A DNA stretch of 64,000 nucleotides from Lachnoclostridium sp. An138 (GTDB lineage: Bacteria > Bacillota > Clostridia > Lachnospirales > Lachnospiraceae), in assembly GCF_002160765.1 (NCBI RefSeq), contig NZ_NFLF01000014.1, forward strand, positions 45,072-109,071, in the 5' to 3' direction. A program made the translations under genes and the position numbers. Positions 26,022 through 34,049 of this stretch are shown in pieces. Position 1 is the stretch's first letter, and each line of letters opens with the position of its first letter. The notes below the pieces were generated by a model. The model saw only the letters and a list, made by a program, of their open reading frames with translations. It was not told the origin of the DNA and ran no database searches.

Positions 26022-27083
26022 ATGAAATATTATGTAGATGAACATATAAAAAATACGGTCCGCGTTTTTCCGGAACAGGGAAGATACGGATACCATCGTT
26101 ATGATATGAATGAAAATCCGGAAGGCCTGCCGAAGGAATTTGTGGACGAGGTGCTCAAAGAGATCACGCCGGAATTTCTTGCCATCTATCCTGAGCCGGA
26201 CCGGTTCCTTCATAAGTATGCGGATTTCATCGGGGCCGCGTACGAGAATGTGCTGACCACGAACGGTTCCGATATGGCGATCCGCTATCTTCTGGAGACT
26301 TTTGGAGAGAAGGGGAAGGAAGTGGTGACAGTCTCTCCCTCCTTTGAGATGTACTGGGTGAACTGCAGCATTCTTGGCCTGAAGCACGTTCCGGTGGCCT
26401 ATGAGCCGGACCTGACCATCAAAATAGAGAAGATTCTGGAGGCCATCAGCGGGGATACGAGAGTGGTGGTGCTTCTGAATCCCAATAACCCGGTGGGAAA
26501 TGTGTATACAGAGGAAGAGCTGGAACGCGTGATTGAACGGGCGAAGGAAGTGGGAGCCGTGGTCATTGTGGACGAGGCTTACCATTATTTCTACGACAGA
26601 ACGTTCCTTCCCTATGCGCTGAACGGGGAAAATGTGATTGTGCTGCGAACCTTCTCCAAGCTCTTTTCCCTGGCGGCCTGCCGTCTGGGAGTGATCATCA
26701 GCAATCCGGAAATCATTCATTATGTGAAGAATGCCCGGCTGACCTTTGATGTAAATGCCATAGCTCTTCTGTTCGGAGAGCGGATTCTGGACCGGCCTGA
26801 GCTGATCAGAGAGCTGATCCGGATCGAAAAAGAAGGAAAGGCCTGGATTCTGCAGGCTCTGGAGAAGGAAGGTTATGAGTGCCGGGACTGCCGCGGAAAC
26901 TTTATCTTTGTAAAGCCGAAACACTCTGCCCGTGAGGTGGCAAATCGGCTGGAGACAGAGAAAAAGGTTCTCGTCCATCCTTACGGTAATGAGCTTCTGA
27001 AGGACTGTCTGCGTGTGTCTGTGGGCTCAAAGGAAGCCATGGAGCTGTTCCTCGAGGCATTTCTGGAGGTGGACAGACAGTAA
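26022..27083 (+). CDS. HisC-like PLP-dependent aminotransferase
   Basis: A 353-residue fold-type I PLP enzyme of the histidinol-phosphate aminotransferase / CobD superfamily. Motifs: YDMNENPEGLP at the N terminus, LTTNGSDMAIRYLL for cofactor binding, LLNPNNPVGNVY, VIVDEAYHYF, and the Schiff-base Lys in TFSKLF (Lys213). The start at 26022 has GGAGG eight bases upstream. No other histidine genes are nearby; instead it sits 61 bases before a cytidylyltransferase fusion. HisC-like enzymes in other surface-glycan loci make aminoalcohol phosphates (for example serinol phosphate from DHAP, or ethanolamine phosphate by decarboxylation). That role here is inference; ordinary HisC activity is the alternative. 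Confidence 0.85.
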   Translation: MKYYVDEHIKNTVRVFPEQGRYGYHRYDMNENPEGLPKEFVDEVLKEITPEFLAIYPEPDRFLHKYADFIGAAYENVLTTNGSDMAIRYLLETFGEKGKEVVTVSPSFEMYWVNCSILGLKHVPVAYEPDLTIKIEKILEAISGDTRVVVLLNPNNPVGNVYTEEELERVIERAKEVGAVVIVDEAYHYFYDRTFLPYALNGENVIVLRTFSKLFSLAACRLGVIISNPEIIHYVKNARLTFDVNAIALLFGERILDRPELIRELIRIEKEGKAWILQALEKEGYECRDCRGNFIFVKPKHSAREVANRLETEKKVLVHPYGNELLKDCLRVSVGSKEAMELFLEAFLEVDRQ

Positions 27084-27144
27084 AAGCCGCAGCGGCTCCG
27101 AGGAGAGGAAAAGGCTGCGCAAACGGAAAAAGGAGAGATGCCGG

Positions 27145-28497
27145 ATGGTAAGAGTCATCACATACGGAACCTATGATTTGCTGCATTACGGCCATATCCG
27201 GCTGCTGGAGCGGGCCAAAGCGCTGGGAGATTATCTGATCGTCGGTGTGACGGGGGATGATTACGACAAATCCCGGGGAAAGATCAACGTTCAGCAGTCC
27301 CTGATGGAACGGGTGGAAGCCGTCAGGGCCACGGGACTGGCGGATGAGATTATCATTGAAGAGTATGAAGGACAGAAGATAGACGATATCAGACGCTATC
27401 ATATCGATATTTTTACGGTGGGCTCCGACTGGAAGGGAAAGTTTGACTACCTGAACAAATACTGCAAGGTGGTCTATCTGGACCGGACAGAAGGCATCTC
27501 AAGCTCGGAGCTCCGTTCCCAGCGCCGGGAGATCCGCCTGGGTCTTGTGGGAACCTCTGCAGACCTTTTGAAATTCCAGAAGGAAAGCAGCTTTGTGAAC
27601 GGAGTGGCGGTGGAGGGAATCTGTACGGATGAGCCGCAGAATGAGATAGAGGAACCCCTCAGACAGCTTCCCTGCGTCACAGCTTCCTACCAGGAGCTTC
27701 TGGAGCATACGGACGCCCTGTACATCCTTTCCCATCCCTCGCTGCATTATGAGCAGGTGAAAACCGCTCTGGAGGCAGGAAAGCATGTGCTCTGCGAGGC
27801 GCCTGCGGCCCTGTCCGCGGCACAGTGCAGGGAGCTTTTCGCGCTGGCAGAGGAAAAGGGGTGCGTGCTGATGGAAGGGATCAAGACAGCCTATTCCACA
27901 GCCTACTACCGCCTGCTGCTTCTGGCTAAAAGCGGCCGGATTGGAAAAATTGTGTCGGTGGACGCCACCTGTACCCGGCTGGCAGAGGAGAGCACAGGCC
28001 GTTCCGAGCAGTTTAACCGCAGCTGGAACAGCATCTGTGACTGGGGGCCCACAGCTATGCTCCCTGTCTTTCAGCTTTTGGGTACGAATTACAGGGAAAA
28101 GCAGATCATCAGCCACTTTTCAAAGGAAGATAAGACGTATGACGTATTCTCACGGATCAATTTCGTCTACCCGGAGGCGACTGCCTCCGTAAAGGTGGGA
28201 AAGGGCGCGAAGGCAGAAGGCGATCTGATTGTCTCCGGCACGAAAGGATATATCTATGTGCCGGCTCCCTGGTGGAAGACGGATTATTTTGAAATCCGCT
28301 ATGAAAATCCGGCGGAAAACAAACGCTACTTCTATCAGCTGGACGGAGAAGGGCTCCGCTATGAGCTTGTAGCTTTTCTGAAATCCATCGAAAGGGGCGA
28401 AAGCAGCGCGTACTCCTACATTGAAGAAGAAGTATCCGGAGCCGTCGCCGGTGTGGTAGAGGATTTTTACAGACGGAAAGATACGACAGAAATATAG
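27145..28497 (+). CDS. TagD-like cytidylyltransferase fused to a Gfo/Idh/MocA domain
   Basis: A 450-residue two-domain protein. Residues 1-128 match glycerol-3-phosphate cytidylyltransferase (TagD): ITYGTYDLLHYGH with HxGH at 14-17, and R-T-E-G-I-S-S-S at 114-121. From about 131 a Gfo/Idh/MocA-type oxidoreductase fold follows, but its dinucleotide loop is VGTSADL rather than G-x-G-x-x-G and the usual E-K-P reads E-A-P (218-220). The ATG has AGGAG nine bases upstream; the longer frame would be out of family. It should make CDP-glycerol or a CDP-aminoalcohol; the second domain may act on the polyol part, bind without catalysis, or have diverged. A TagF-like transferase lies convergent. Confidence 0.85.
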   Translation: MVRVITYGTYDLLHYGHIRLLERAKALGDYLIVGVTGDDYDKSRGKINVQQSLMERVEAVRATGLADEIIIEEYEGQKIDDIRRYHIDIFTVGSDWKGKFDYLNKYCKVVYLDRTEGISSSELRSQRREIRLGLVGTSADLLKFQKESSFVNGVAVEGICTDEPQNEIEEPLRQLPCVTASYQELLEHTDALYILSHPSLHYEQVKTALEAGKHVLCEAPAALSAAQCRELFALAEEKGCVLMEGIKTAYSTAYYRLLLLAKSGRIGKIVSVDATCTRLAEESTGRSEQFNRSWNSICDWGPTAMLPVFQLLGTNYREKQIISHFSKEDKTYDVFSRINFVYPEATASVKVGKGAKAEGDLIVSGTKGYIYVPAPWWKTDYFEIRYENPAENKRYFYQLDGEGLRYELVAFLKSIERGESSAYSYIEEEVSGAVAGVVEDFYRRKDTTEI

Positions 28498-28537
28498 ATA
28501 TTGTGAAACCGGTCCGCGGGAAGCGGCCGGTCAAAAG

Positions 28538-28569
28538 AAAAGGAATGACTCGTGAGAATCATTCCTTTT
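28538..28569. terminator. Bidirectional terminator hairpin
   Basis: AAAAGGAATGA (28538-28548) pairs perfectly with TCATTCCTTTT (28559-28569) around a 10-base loop, with T-runs on either strand. The minus-strand TagF-like stop codon lies inside the arm. A second, smaller hairpin (ACCGG / CCGGT, 28508-28531) precedes it. Confidence 0.8.
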
Positions 28570-29722
28570 CCTGCATTTTTTCCATAATGATGTCTGCCAC
28601 AGCTTCTGAGGCGTGTCCGTCGTCGTAGAAGCCCAGCATATCGCAGAAATCCTTGCATTTCCGCCGGTAGTCCTCTTCGTCAAAGGTCCCGATCTGTTCC
28701 ATCAGTTCCTCGTTGGTCAGAGCCAGAGTGAAGGGAAGATCCTTCAGATCAAAATAATAATCCTTTGTCCGCTTCATTTCCTCGTAATCTTCCGCGTACA
28801 GGAAACCGGGTTTCCCGATCATCGGAAAATCAAAGGCACAGCCGGAATAGTCGCTGATGATGACATCGCTGGCCACCAGAAGCTCCTGCATGTTTTCGTA
28901 GGGGCTGGCATTCAGAATCCGGTCCGTATAGGTCAGCGGGTAATCCTTGTAGCTCACATTGGGGTGCATGCGGACAAGCACGGCCCAGCTTCCGCCGAAG
29001 CGCTTTTCCAGAGCGGCAAGGAGCTGCTCATAATTCAGGTTATACATGTCTGTCTTACGGCTGTCCCGGTAGGTGGGAGCGTAGAGGGCAAGCTTTGTTC
29101 CCTCCGGCAGTCCGAAATGAGTGAGAACCTTCTGAATATAGGGGGCGGGGTCCTCAAAATAGATGTCGTTTTTCGGGATTCCCTTTTCCAGAATCGGCCC
29201 GTCGTACCAGAAAGCCTCCCGGTAAGATTCGCTTTCCCAGCGGCAGCAGGCCAGCAGAAGGTCCATATTCTGGGAATCGATTTTGGCGTATGCCACATAT
29301 TCGGGAGAAAGGGCGGATTCGCAGTCCTTCTCCACCTTTTTCAGACCCAGGCCGCCGTGCCAGGTCTGAATGTAGAACTGCTCCGGCCTTTTTTTGAAAT
29401 AGTAAAGCTTCCGGGTATCGTCCACCCAGGTGCCGGCCGTCGCCATATGCCAGGCAAAGGCGACGGTATTCGGACGGACGGGACGGATGCCTTCCGGCAG
29501 ATCGTAGTCGCCCGCCGCCGTCCAGTACAGCTTCCAGCCGGCCTTCCGGCGCAGAAATTCCCGGGCGATAAAGCTTGGGTTGTCCCCGAAACCGCCGCCG
29601 TTGAAATTGCTGAAGACGATCTTTTTCCGGTCAAGGGGAAAATGGATGAACAGGTTCCAGCATATTTTCATCAGAAGCCTGTGGCTCTGAAGGTAAATCG
29701 GAAGAATGAGTTTTTTTAACAC
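28559..29722 (-). CDS. CDP-glycerol glycerophosphotransferase-like protein (TagF/TagB family)
   Basis: A 387-residue peripheral membrane enzyme of the Glyphos_transf family (PF04464) that adds polyol-phosphate from a CDP-linked donor to a glycan or lipid. Family motifs: KIVFSNFNGGGFGDNPSFI, QTWHGGLGLKK, LYAPTYRD, VRMHPN, and VIISDYSGCAFDFP. The GTG at 29722 is chosen because GGAGG is eight bases upstream; the ATG 45 bases further upstream has no ribosome site. The promoter is divergent to rho. Convergent to the TagD-like fusion, it could use the CDP-compound that enzyme makes. Single-unit addition or polymerisation cannot be distinguished. Confidence 0.9.
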   Translation of the reverse strand: MLKKLILPIYLQSHRLLMKICWNLFIHFPLDRKKIVFSNFNGGGFGDNPSFIAREFLRRKAGWKLYWTAAGDYDLPEGIRPVRPNTVAFAWHMATAGTWVDDTRKLYYFKKRPEQFYIQTWHGGLGLKKVEKDCESALSPEYVAYAKIDSQNMDLLLACCRWESESYREAFWYDGPILEKGIPKNDIYFEDPAPYIQKVLTHFGLPEGTKLALYAPTYRDSRKTDMYNLNYEQLLAALEKRFGGSWAVLVRMHPNVSYKDYPLTYTDRILNASPYENMQELLVASDVIISDYSGCAFDFPMIGKPGFLYAEDYEEMKRTKDYYFDLKDLPFTLALTNEELMEQIGTFDEEDYRRKCKDFCDMLGFYDDGHASEAVADIIMEKMQEKE

Positions 29723-29797
29723 GGTAAAAACCTCCGGAAAATTTTGAGTCCGGCAGCCTTTTTTCATAAAAGCAGAGAGATCCAGCCGGCTCTCCTT

Positions 29798-29826
29798 ATT
29801 TTAACATCAGTTTCAGCGGATGTGAA
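29798..29826 (-). promoter_or_regulatory. Promoter of the TagF-like gene
   Basis: Minus-strand TTCACA (complement of 29821-29826) and TAAAAT (complement of 29798-29803) are 17 bases apart, about 75 bases before the GTG start. It lies back to back with the rho promoter. Confidence 0.6.
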
Positions 29827-29837
29827 GCAATTTCAGT

Positions 29838-29866
29838 TTGCACAATACAGGAAAATGCGCTATAAT
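29838..29866 (+). promoter_or_regulatory. Promoter of rho
   Basis: TTGCAC (29838-29843) and a consensus TATAAT (29861-29866) are 17 bases apart. The leader to the rho ATG is about 120 bases. Confidence 0.75.
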
Positions 29867-29991
29867 GCAGACATAATCATTCAATCCGCCGAATCTGTCT
29901 GGCGGAATTCCCAAAAGAAAAAGAAACATACTGCCCTGTGGTTTTATGAACACGGCAGATATCAATATGAGAATCGTGAGGAGGATATGGA

Positions 29992-31500
29992 ATGACAAGA
30001 GAACAGTATGAGTCCCTGCCGCTGGCTGAGCTGAAAGAGATCGCGAAAGCCAGGGAGCTGAAAAAGACCTCAGGGATGAAAAAAGGGGATCTCATTGATC
30101 TGATGCTGGAAAAAGACGAGGAAATGAGAATTCAGAAAGAACGGGAAGCAGCCGGGAAGAAGGAACGGACAGAATATCGGGAAAAGAGCGAGAGAGCGGA
30201 GAGATCAGAGAGATCAGAAAAAACGGAGCGGAACGAGAGATCGGAAAGAGCAGAAAGAGCAGAGTATTCAGAGCACCATGTGAAAACGGAGCGGGCAGAC
30301 AGGCAGGAACGCAGAGAACGAGCGGAGAGGGCAGAGCGCCAGCCCCTTCCCGCCCAGGACGCGTCTAATCTGGACAGCGGGCAGGTGGTTACGGGAATCC
30401 TGGAAGTGCTGGGAGATGGCTACGGTTTTATCCGGAGCGACAATTATCTGCCGGGAGAAAATGACATTTACATCAATCCTGCCATGATCCGCAGATACAA
30501 TCTGAAGACCGGAGATATTCTCTGCGGAAATGTGAAGGTAAAAGCCCAGACAGAAAAGTTCGCGGCCCTTCTCTATCTGAAATCCATCAACGGCTGCCGG
30601 CCGGAAGAGGCAGCCAAGAGAAGAAACTTTGAGGACCTGACGCCCATTTTCCCCAATGAGAGAATTCATCTGGAGCGGCCGGGCGGAAGCACAGCCATGC
30701 GGATCGTGGATCTGATTTCCCCTATCGGAAAGGGACAGAGAGGTATGATCGTTTCCCCGCCGAAAGCAGGAAAGACCACTCTTCTGAAGGACGTGGCAAA
30801 ATCCGTCACCCGCAACCACCCGGAGATGCAGCTTCTGATCCTTCTGATCGATGAGCGGCCCGAGGAGGTTACAGATATCAAGGAAGCCATCGAGGGACCG
30901 AATGTGGAAGTGATTCATTCTACTTTCGACGAGCTGCCGGAGCATCACAAGAGAGTGTCCGAGATGGTGATTGAGCGGGCAAAGCGTCTGGTGGAGCATA
31001 AAAAGGATGTCATTATTCTTCTGGACAGCATCACCCGTCTGGCCCGGGCCTACAACCTGACGGTTCCGCCCAGCGGCCGTACTCTGTCCGGGGGTCTTGA
31101 TCCGGCGGCCCTGCATATGCCGAAGCGGTTTTTCGGAGCGGCCCGGAACATGCGGGAGGGAGGCAGCCTGACGATTCTGGCCACAGCTCTCGTGGAGACC
31201 GGAAGCAAGATGGATGATGTGATTTACGAGGAGTTCAAGGGAACCGGAAACATGGAGCTGGTATTGAACCGGAAGCTCCAGGAGAAAAGAGTATTCCCGG
31301 CCATCGATATTCCAAAGTCAGGTACGCGGCGGGAGGATCTGCTGCTTACCCAGGAAGAGATGGAGGCCATGGAGATTATCCGCAAGGGCCTGAACGGCCT
31401 GAAGCCGGAGGACGCGGTGGAGAATGTGCTGAATATGTTTGACCGCACCCGGAATAATACGGAATTTGTTCAGATGGTGAAAAAGACCAGATTTATCTAA
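29992..31500 (+). CDS. rho: Transcription termination factor Rho
   Basis: A 502-residue hexameric RNA helicase that ends transcription at rho-dependent sites. Residues 5-45 are the Rho_N domain; 46-128 form a low-complexity linker of Arg/Glu/Ser repeats (RSERAERAE); 130-200 are the cold-shock RNA-binding domain with GYGFIR; the rest is the ATPase, with [11 protein letters not shown] (Walker A), [13 protein letters not shown] (Walker B) and the secondary RNA-binding loop region. It is longer than E. coli Rho (419) because of the linker. It heads the rho / rpmE / DUF1385 / prmC / prfA island common in Clostridia. ATG preceded by GGAGGATATGGA. Confidence 0.97.
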   Translation: MTREQYESLPLAELKEIAKARELKKTSGMKKGDLIDLMLEKDEEMRIQKEREAAGKKERTEYREKSERAERSERSEKTERNERSERAERAEYSEHHVKTERADRQERRERAERAERQPLPAQDASNLDSGQVVTGILEVLGDGYGFIRSDNYLPGENDIYINPAMIRRYNLKTGDILCGNVKVKAQTEKFAALLYLKSINGCRPEEAAKRRNFEDLTPIFPNERIHLERPGGSTAMRIVDLISPIGKGQRGMIVSPPKAGKTTLLKDVAKSVTRNHPEMQLLILLIDERPEEVTDIKEAIEGPNVEVIHSTFDELPEHHKRVSEMVIERAKRLVEHKKDVIILLDSITRLARAYNLTVPPSGRTLSGGLDPAALHMPKRFFGAARNMREGGSLTILATALVETGSKMDDVIYEEFKGTGNMELVLNRKLQEKRVFPAIDIPKSGTRREDLLLTQEEMEAMEIIRKGLNGLKPEDAVENVLNMFDRTRNNTEFVQMVKKTRFI

Positions 31501-31515
31501 AAACACAAGTTTGGG

Positions 31516-31544
31516 TTGAAATTCCGATTCTTCTGTGCTATAAT
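31516..31544 (+). promoter_or_regulatory. Promoter of rpmE
   Basis: TTGAAA (31516-31521) and consensus TATAAT (31539-31544) are 17 bases apart, right after the rho stop codon. Confidence 0.8.
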
Positions 31545-31548
31545 CTAA

Positions 31549-31686
31549 AAGCTGTCGTACAGGCAGCTTAACTGCAGGGACTTGCAGGGATAGCCCGGGA
31601 TATCTTGCCGTGGAAACATCGGAGCGGCATTGGCCGGGAATTATAGTAACAGAAGTTCACAAAATATGAATGAAGAGGTGAAAATC
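31549..31686 (+). promoter_or_regulatory. Leader of rpmE with a 5' hairpin, possible ribosomal-protein leader
   Basis: The untranslated leader is about 135 bases. Close to the expected start of transcription AAGCTG (31549-31554) pairs with CAGCTT (31564-31569), and further GC-rich pairings are possible. Firmicutes often carry an L31 autoregulatory leader before rpmE; I cannot confirm the match by eye. Confidence 0.35.
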
Positions 31687-31890
31687 ATGAAGGAAGGAAT
31701 CCATCCGGAGTATTATCAGGCAACCGTAACCTGCAACTGCGGCAACACATTTGTGACAGGTTCCACAAAGAAGGACATCCACGTTGAAATCTGCTCCAAA
31801 TGTCACTCATTCTACACAGGACAGCAGAAGGCTGCGGCAGCTCGCGGACGTATTGATAAATTCAATCGTAAATATGGCATCACGAAATAA
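31687..31890 (+). CDS. rpmE: 50S ribosomal protein L31 (zinc-binding type)
   Basis: A 67-residue ribosomal protein, [20 protein letters not shown] at the N terminus. Four cysteines in C-x-C and C-x-x-C pairs (CNCG, CSKCH) mark the zinc-containing form, as opposed to the Cys-less paralogue. The start at 31687 has GAGGTG seven bases upstream; longer readings would enter the leader. Own promoter and terminator frame it as a monocistronic unit within the translation island. Confidence 0.96.
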   Translation: MKEGIHPEYYQATVTCNCGNTFVTGSTKKDIHVEICSKCHSFYTGQQKAAAARGRIDKFNRKYGITK

Positions 31891-31904
31891 GAAGTGTGAG
31901 CAAG

Positions 31905-31933
31905 GGGTGAGGTTGGACAATCTCACCCTTTTT
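31905..31933 (+). terminator. Rho-independent terminator of rpmE
   Basis: GGGTGAG (31905-31911) pairs with CTCACCC (31922-31928), followed directly by TTTTTG. Confidence 0.9.
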
Positions 31934-31997
31934 GTTTCACAGAAAAATCTGTGAAGGGCCGCACGGTTTTGTATCTATGCATGGAGGAAAAATATTG

Positions 31998-33149
31998 ATG
32001 AGTACAGCGGGAAAATCTTCAGGAATCGGAGGGCAGGCCGTTCTGGAAGGCATCATGATGAAAAATCAGGATGTGTATTCCGTAGGCGTCCGCAAGCCTG
32101 ACGGAGAGATAGAGGTACACTTGAGCACCTATGAGGGAATCGGAAGCAGAAAACTGAAAAAGATTCCGATTGTCCGGGGTGTGGTAAGCTTTGTGGATTC
32201 TCTGGTTCTGGGTATGAAATGCCTGACTTTTTCCGCCAGCTTCTATGACGAGGAGGAGGCGCAGCCTTCCAAGGCGGATGTGGCGGTCCAGAAGCTGTTC
32301 GGAGAGCGGGCTGAAAAGGTAGTTATGGGAATAACGGTCGCCTTTTCCATAGTGATGGCAGTGGCGATCTTTATGATACTTCCTTATTTTGCGGCGGCTC
32401 TCCTGCGCAATGTGATCGTGTCAGATACGGTGCTGGCGGTCATTGAAGGCGCGATCCGTCTGCTCTTGTTTATCGGATATGTACTCCTGATTTCTCTGAT
32501 GAAGGATATCCAGAGGGTGTTTCAGTATCATGGCGCTGAACATAAATGCATCAACTGTGTGGAGAACGGCCTGGAGCTGAATGTGGAAAATGTGCGGAAA
32601 AGCTCCAAGCACCACAAGCGCTGCGGAACCAGCTTTATGCTGATTGTCATGGTAGTCAGCATTATTTTCTTTATTTTCATCCGTGTAGATTCTCCGATTC
32701 TCCGGGTGGTATTTCGTGTGGCCCTGGTGCCGGTGATTGCGGGAGTCTCCTATGAATTTATCCGGCTGGCCGGAAATACGGACAACAAGCTTGTGGGAAT
32801 CTTAAGCCGTCCCGGTATGTGGCTGCAGGCTCTGACCACCAAAGAGCCGGACGACAGTATGATAGAAGTGGCGATCGCGGCTGTGGAAGCAGTTTTTGAC
32901 TGGAGAGCCTGGCAGGGAAGAGAGATAGAAGAGGCACCGGAGCAGGAAAAAGAAGCTCAGAAGACAGAAGAGGAGCCGGAGCAGGAAAAAGAAGCTCAGA
33001 AGACAGAAGAGGAGCCGGAGCAGAAAAAAGAAGTTCAGGAGACAGAAGAGGCGCCAGAGCAGAAAGAAGAGCCCCGGGAGATTGGGGAGATACTGGAGCA
33101 GAAAGAAGAGCCCCGGGAGATCGAAGAGGTACTGGAGGAAAAGGCTTGA
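31998..33149 (+). CDS. DUF1385 (YqhQ-like) membrane protein
   Basis: A 383-residue membrane protein of the DUF1385 family (PF07136). GIGGQAVLEGIMMKN opens the domain, IPIVRGVVSF and FQYHGAEHKCINC (with conserved His and Cys) follow, and there are about five hydrophobic segments. The family is conserved in Firmicutes next to prmC and prfA, with unknown function. The ATG at 31998 has GGAGG ten bases upstream. From residue 312 the protein ends in an acidic 13-residue tandem repeat of about five copies, not part of the family domain. The stop overlaps the prmC start (TTGA). Confidence 0.9.
   Translation: MSTAGKSSGIGGQAVLEGIMMKNQDVYSVGVRKPDGEIEVHLSTYEGIGSRKLKKIPIVRGVVSFVDSLVLGMKCLTFSASFYDEEEAQPSKADVAVQKLFGERAEKVVMGITVAFSIVMAVAIFMILPYFAAALLRNVIVSDTVLAVIEGAIRLLLFIGYVLLISLMKDIQRVFQYHGAEHKCINCVENGLELNVENVRKSSKHHKRCGTSFMLIVMVVSIIFFIFIRVDSPILRVVFRVALVPVIAGVSYEFIRLAGNTDNKLVGILSRPGMWLQALTTKEPDDSMIEVAIAAVEAVFDWRAWQGREIEEAPEQEKEAQKTEEEPEQEKEAQKTEEEPEQKKEVQETEEAPEQKEEPREIGEILEQKEEPREIEEVLEEKA
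32931..33143 (+). repeat. 39-bp in-frame tandem repeat in the DUF1385 tail
   Basis: Five 39-base units (starting at 32931, 32970, 33009, 33048 and 33087) plus a partial sixth encode 13-residue variants such as EEPEQEKEAQKTE and EILEQKEEPREIE. Units 1-2 are nearly identical and the later units have drifted, which suggests expansion from one end. The last unit ends just before the prmC start, so copy-number changes would leave prmC coupling intact. Confidence 0.9.
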
Positions 33150-34003
33150 CTCTCCGGGAAGCCTGCAGGGAAGGAGCGGTCCGGCTCCGGAAGGCGGGCG
33201 TGCCGGAGGCAGAGCTGGACGCCTGGTATCTTCTGGAATGGGCTTCCGGTGTGAGCAGGAGCCATTATCTGGCATATCCGGAAGAAAAGCTGGGGGAAGA
33301 GCAGGAGAGACGCTTTTCCGAAGGGCTTGCGAAGCGGGAGAAGAGAATTCCTCTGCAGTATATCACAGGAGAGCAGGAGTTTATGGGCCTGTCTTTCCTG
33401 GTGAATGATCAGGTGCTGATTCCGCGGCAGGATACGGAGATTCTGGTGGAGGAGGCTCTGAAATATCTGAAGCCGGGAATGCGTGTGCTGGATCTGTGTA
33501 CCGGATCGGGGTGTATTCTGCTGAGCCTTCTGCATTTCTGTCCGGAAGCGGAAGGAACCGGGGCCGATCTGTCCCGGGGAGCCCTTGAGACGGCCGGACG
33601 GAACTGTGAGCGTCTGGGGATTCAGGCGGAGCTTGTGCAGGGAGACCTGTTTGAAAATATAGAGGGAACTTTTGATTTGATTGTGTCCAATCCTCCCTAC
33701 ATCAGACGGGCTGAGATTCAGGAACTGATGGAGGAGGTGCGCTGCCGGGAACCGTATATGGCTCTGGACGGCCATGAGGACGGCCTTTACTTTTACAGGC
33801 GGATAGCCGAAGAAGCGCCCCGGTATCTGAAACCCGGCGGCCTGCTCTGCCTGGAAATCGGTTTTGACCAGGCGGAGAGCGTATCCGGTCTTTTGCGGGA
33901 CCGGGGATTTGACGAAATTGAGACGGTCCGGGATCTGGCCGGACTGGACCGGGTAGTCCGAGGCCGCAGAGGACCCGGAGAAACAGAAGAAAAAGAAAAC
34001 TGA
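33146..34003 (+). CDS. prmC: Peptide chain release factor N5-glutamine methyltransferase
   Basis: A 285-residue cytoplasmic methyltransferase that modifies the Gln of the GGQ motif in release factors. The N-terminal helical domain is followed by the SAM-binding fold: [25 protein letters not shown] and the substrate-glutamine motif NPPY (in [10 protein letters not shown]). Start TTG overlaps the DUF1385 stop, with GGAGG seven bases upstream. Its substrate RF1 is encoded 46 bases downstream, the classic arrangement. The C-terminal tail is unusually charged ([11 protein letters not shown]). Confidence 0.95.
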   Translation: MTLREACREGAVRLRKAGVPEAELDAWYLLEWASGVSRSHYLAYPEEKLGEEQERRFSEGLAKREKRIPLQYITGEQEFMGLSFLVNDQVLIPRQDTEILVEEALKYLKPGMRVLDLCTGSGCILLSLLHFCPEAEGTGADLSRGALETAGRNCERLGIQAELVQGDLFENIEGTFDLIVSNPPYIRRAEIQELMEEVRCREPYMALDGHEDGLYFYRRIAEEAPRYLKPGGLLCLEIGFDQAESVSGLLRDRGFDEIETVRDLAGLDRVVRGRRGPGETEEKEN

Positions 34004-34049
34004 TGCGGATATTTCCGCTTTGACTGAAATATATGATGGAGGGAAAGAT

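Noticed and set aside
25002..26978. Long minus-strand open frame (658 codons) across the acyltransferase and aminotransferase genes
   Set aside because: It overlaps two well-supported genes, shows no motifs and has shadow-type composition.
26022..27083. Assignment as biosynthetic HisC of a histidine operon
   Set aside because: No other his gene is nearby and it is coupled to a cytidylyltransferase, so the specific name was withheld.
28508..28531. Small GC hairpin as the main terminator after the TagD fusion
   Set aside because: No T-run follows it; the stem at 28538-28569 is the better terminator.
32931..33143. Considered as a CRISPR-like array
   Set aside because: The 39-base units are in-frame coding repeats without spacers.
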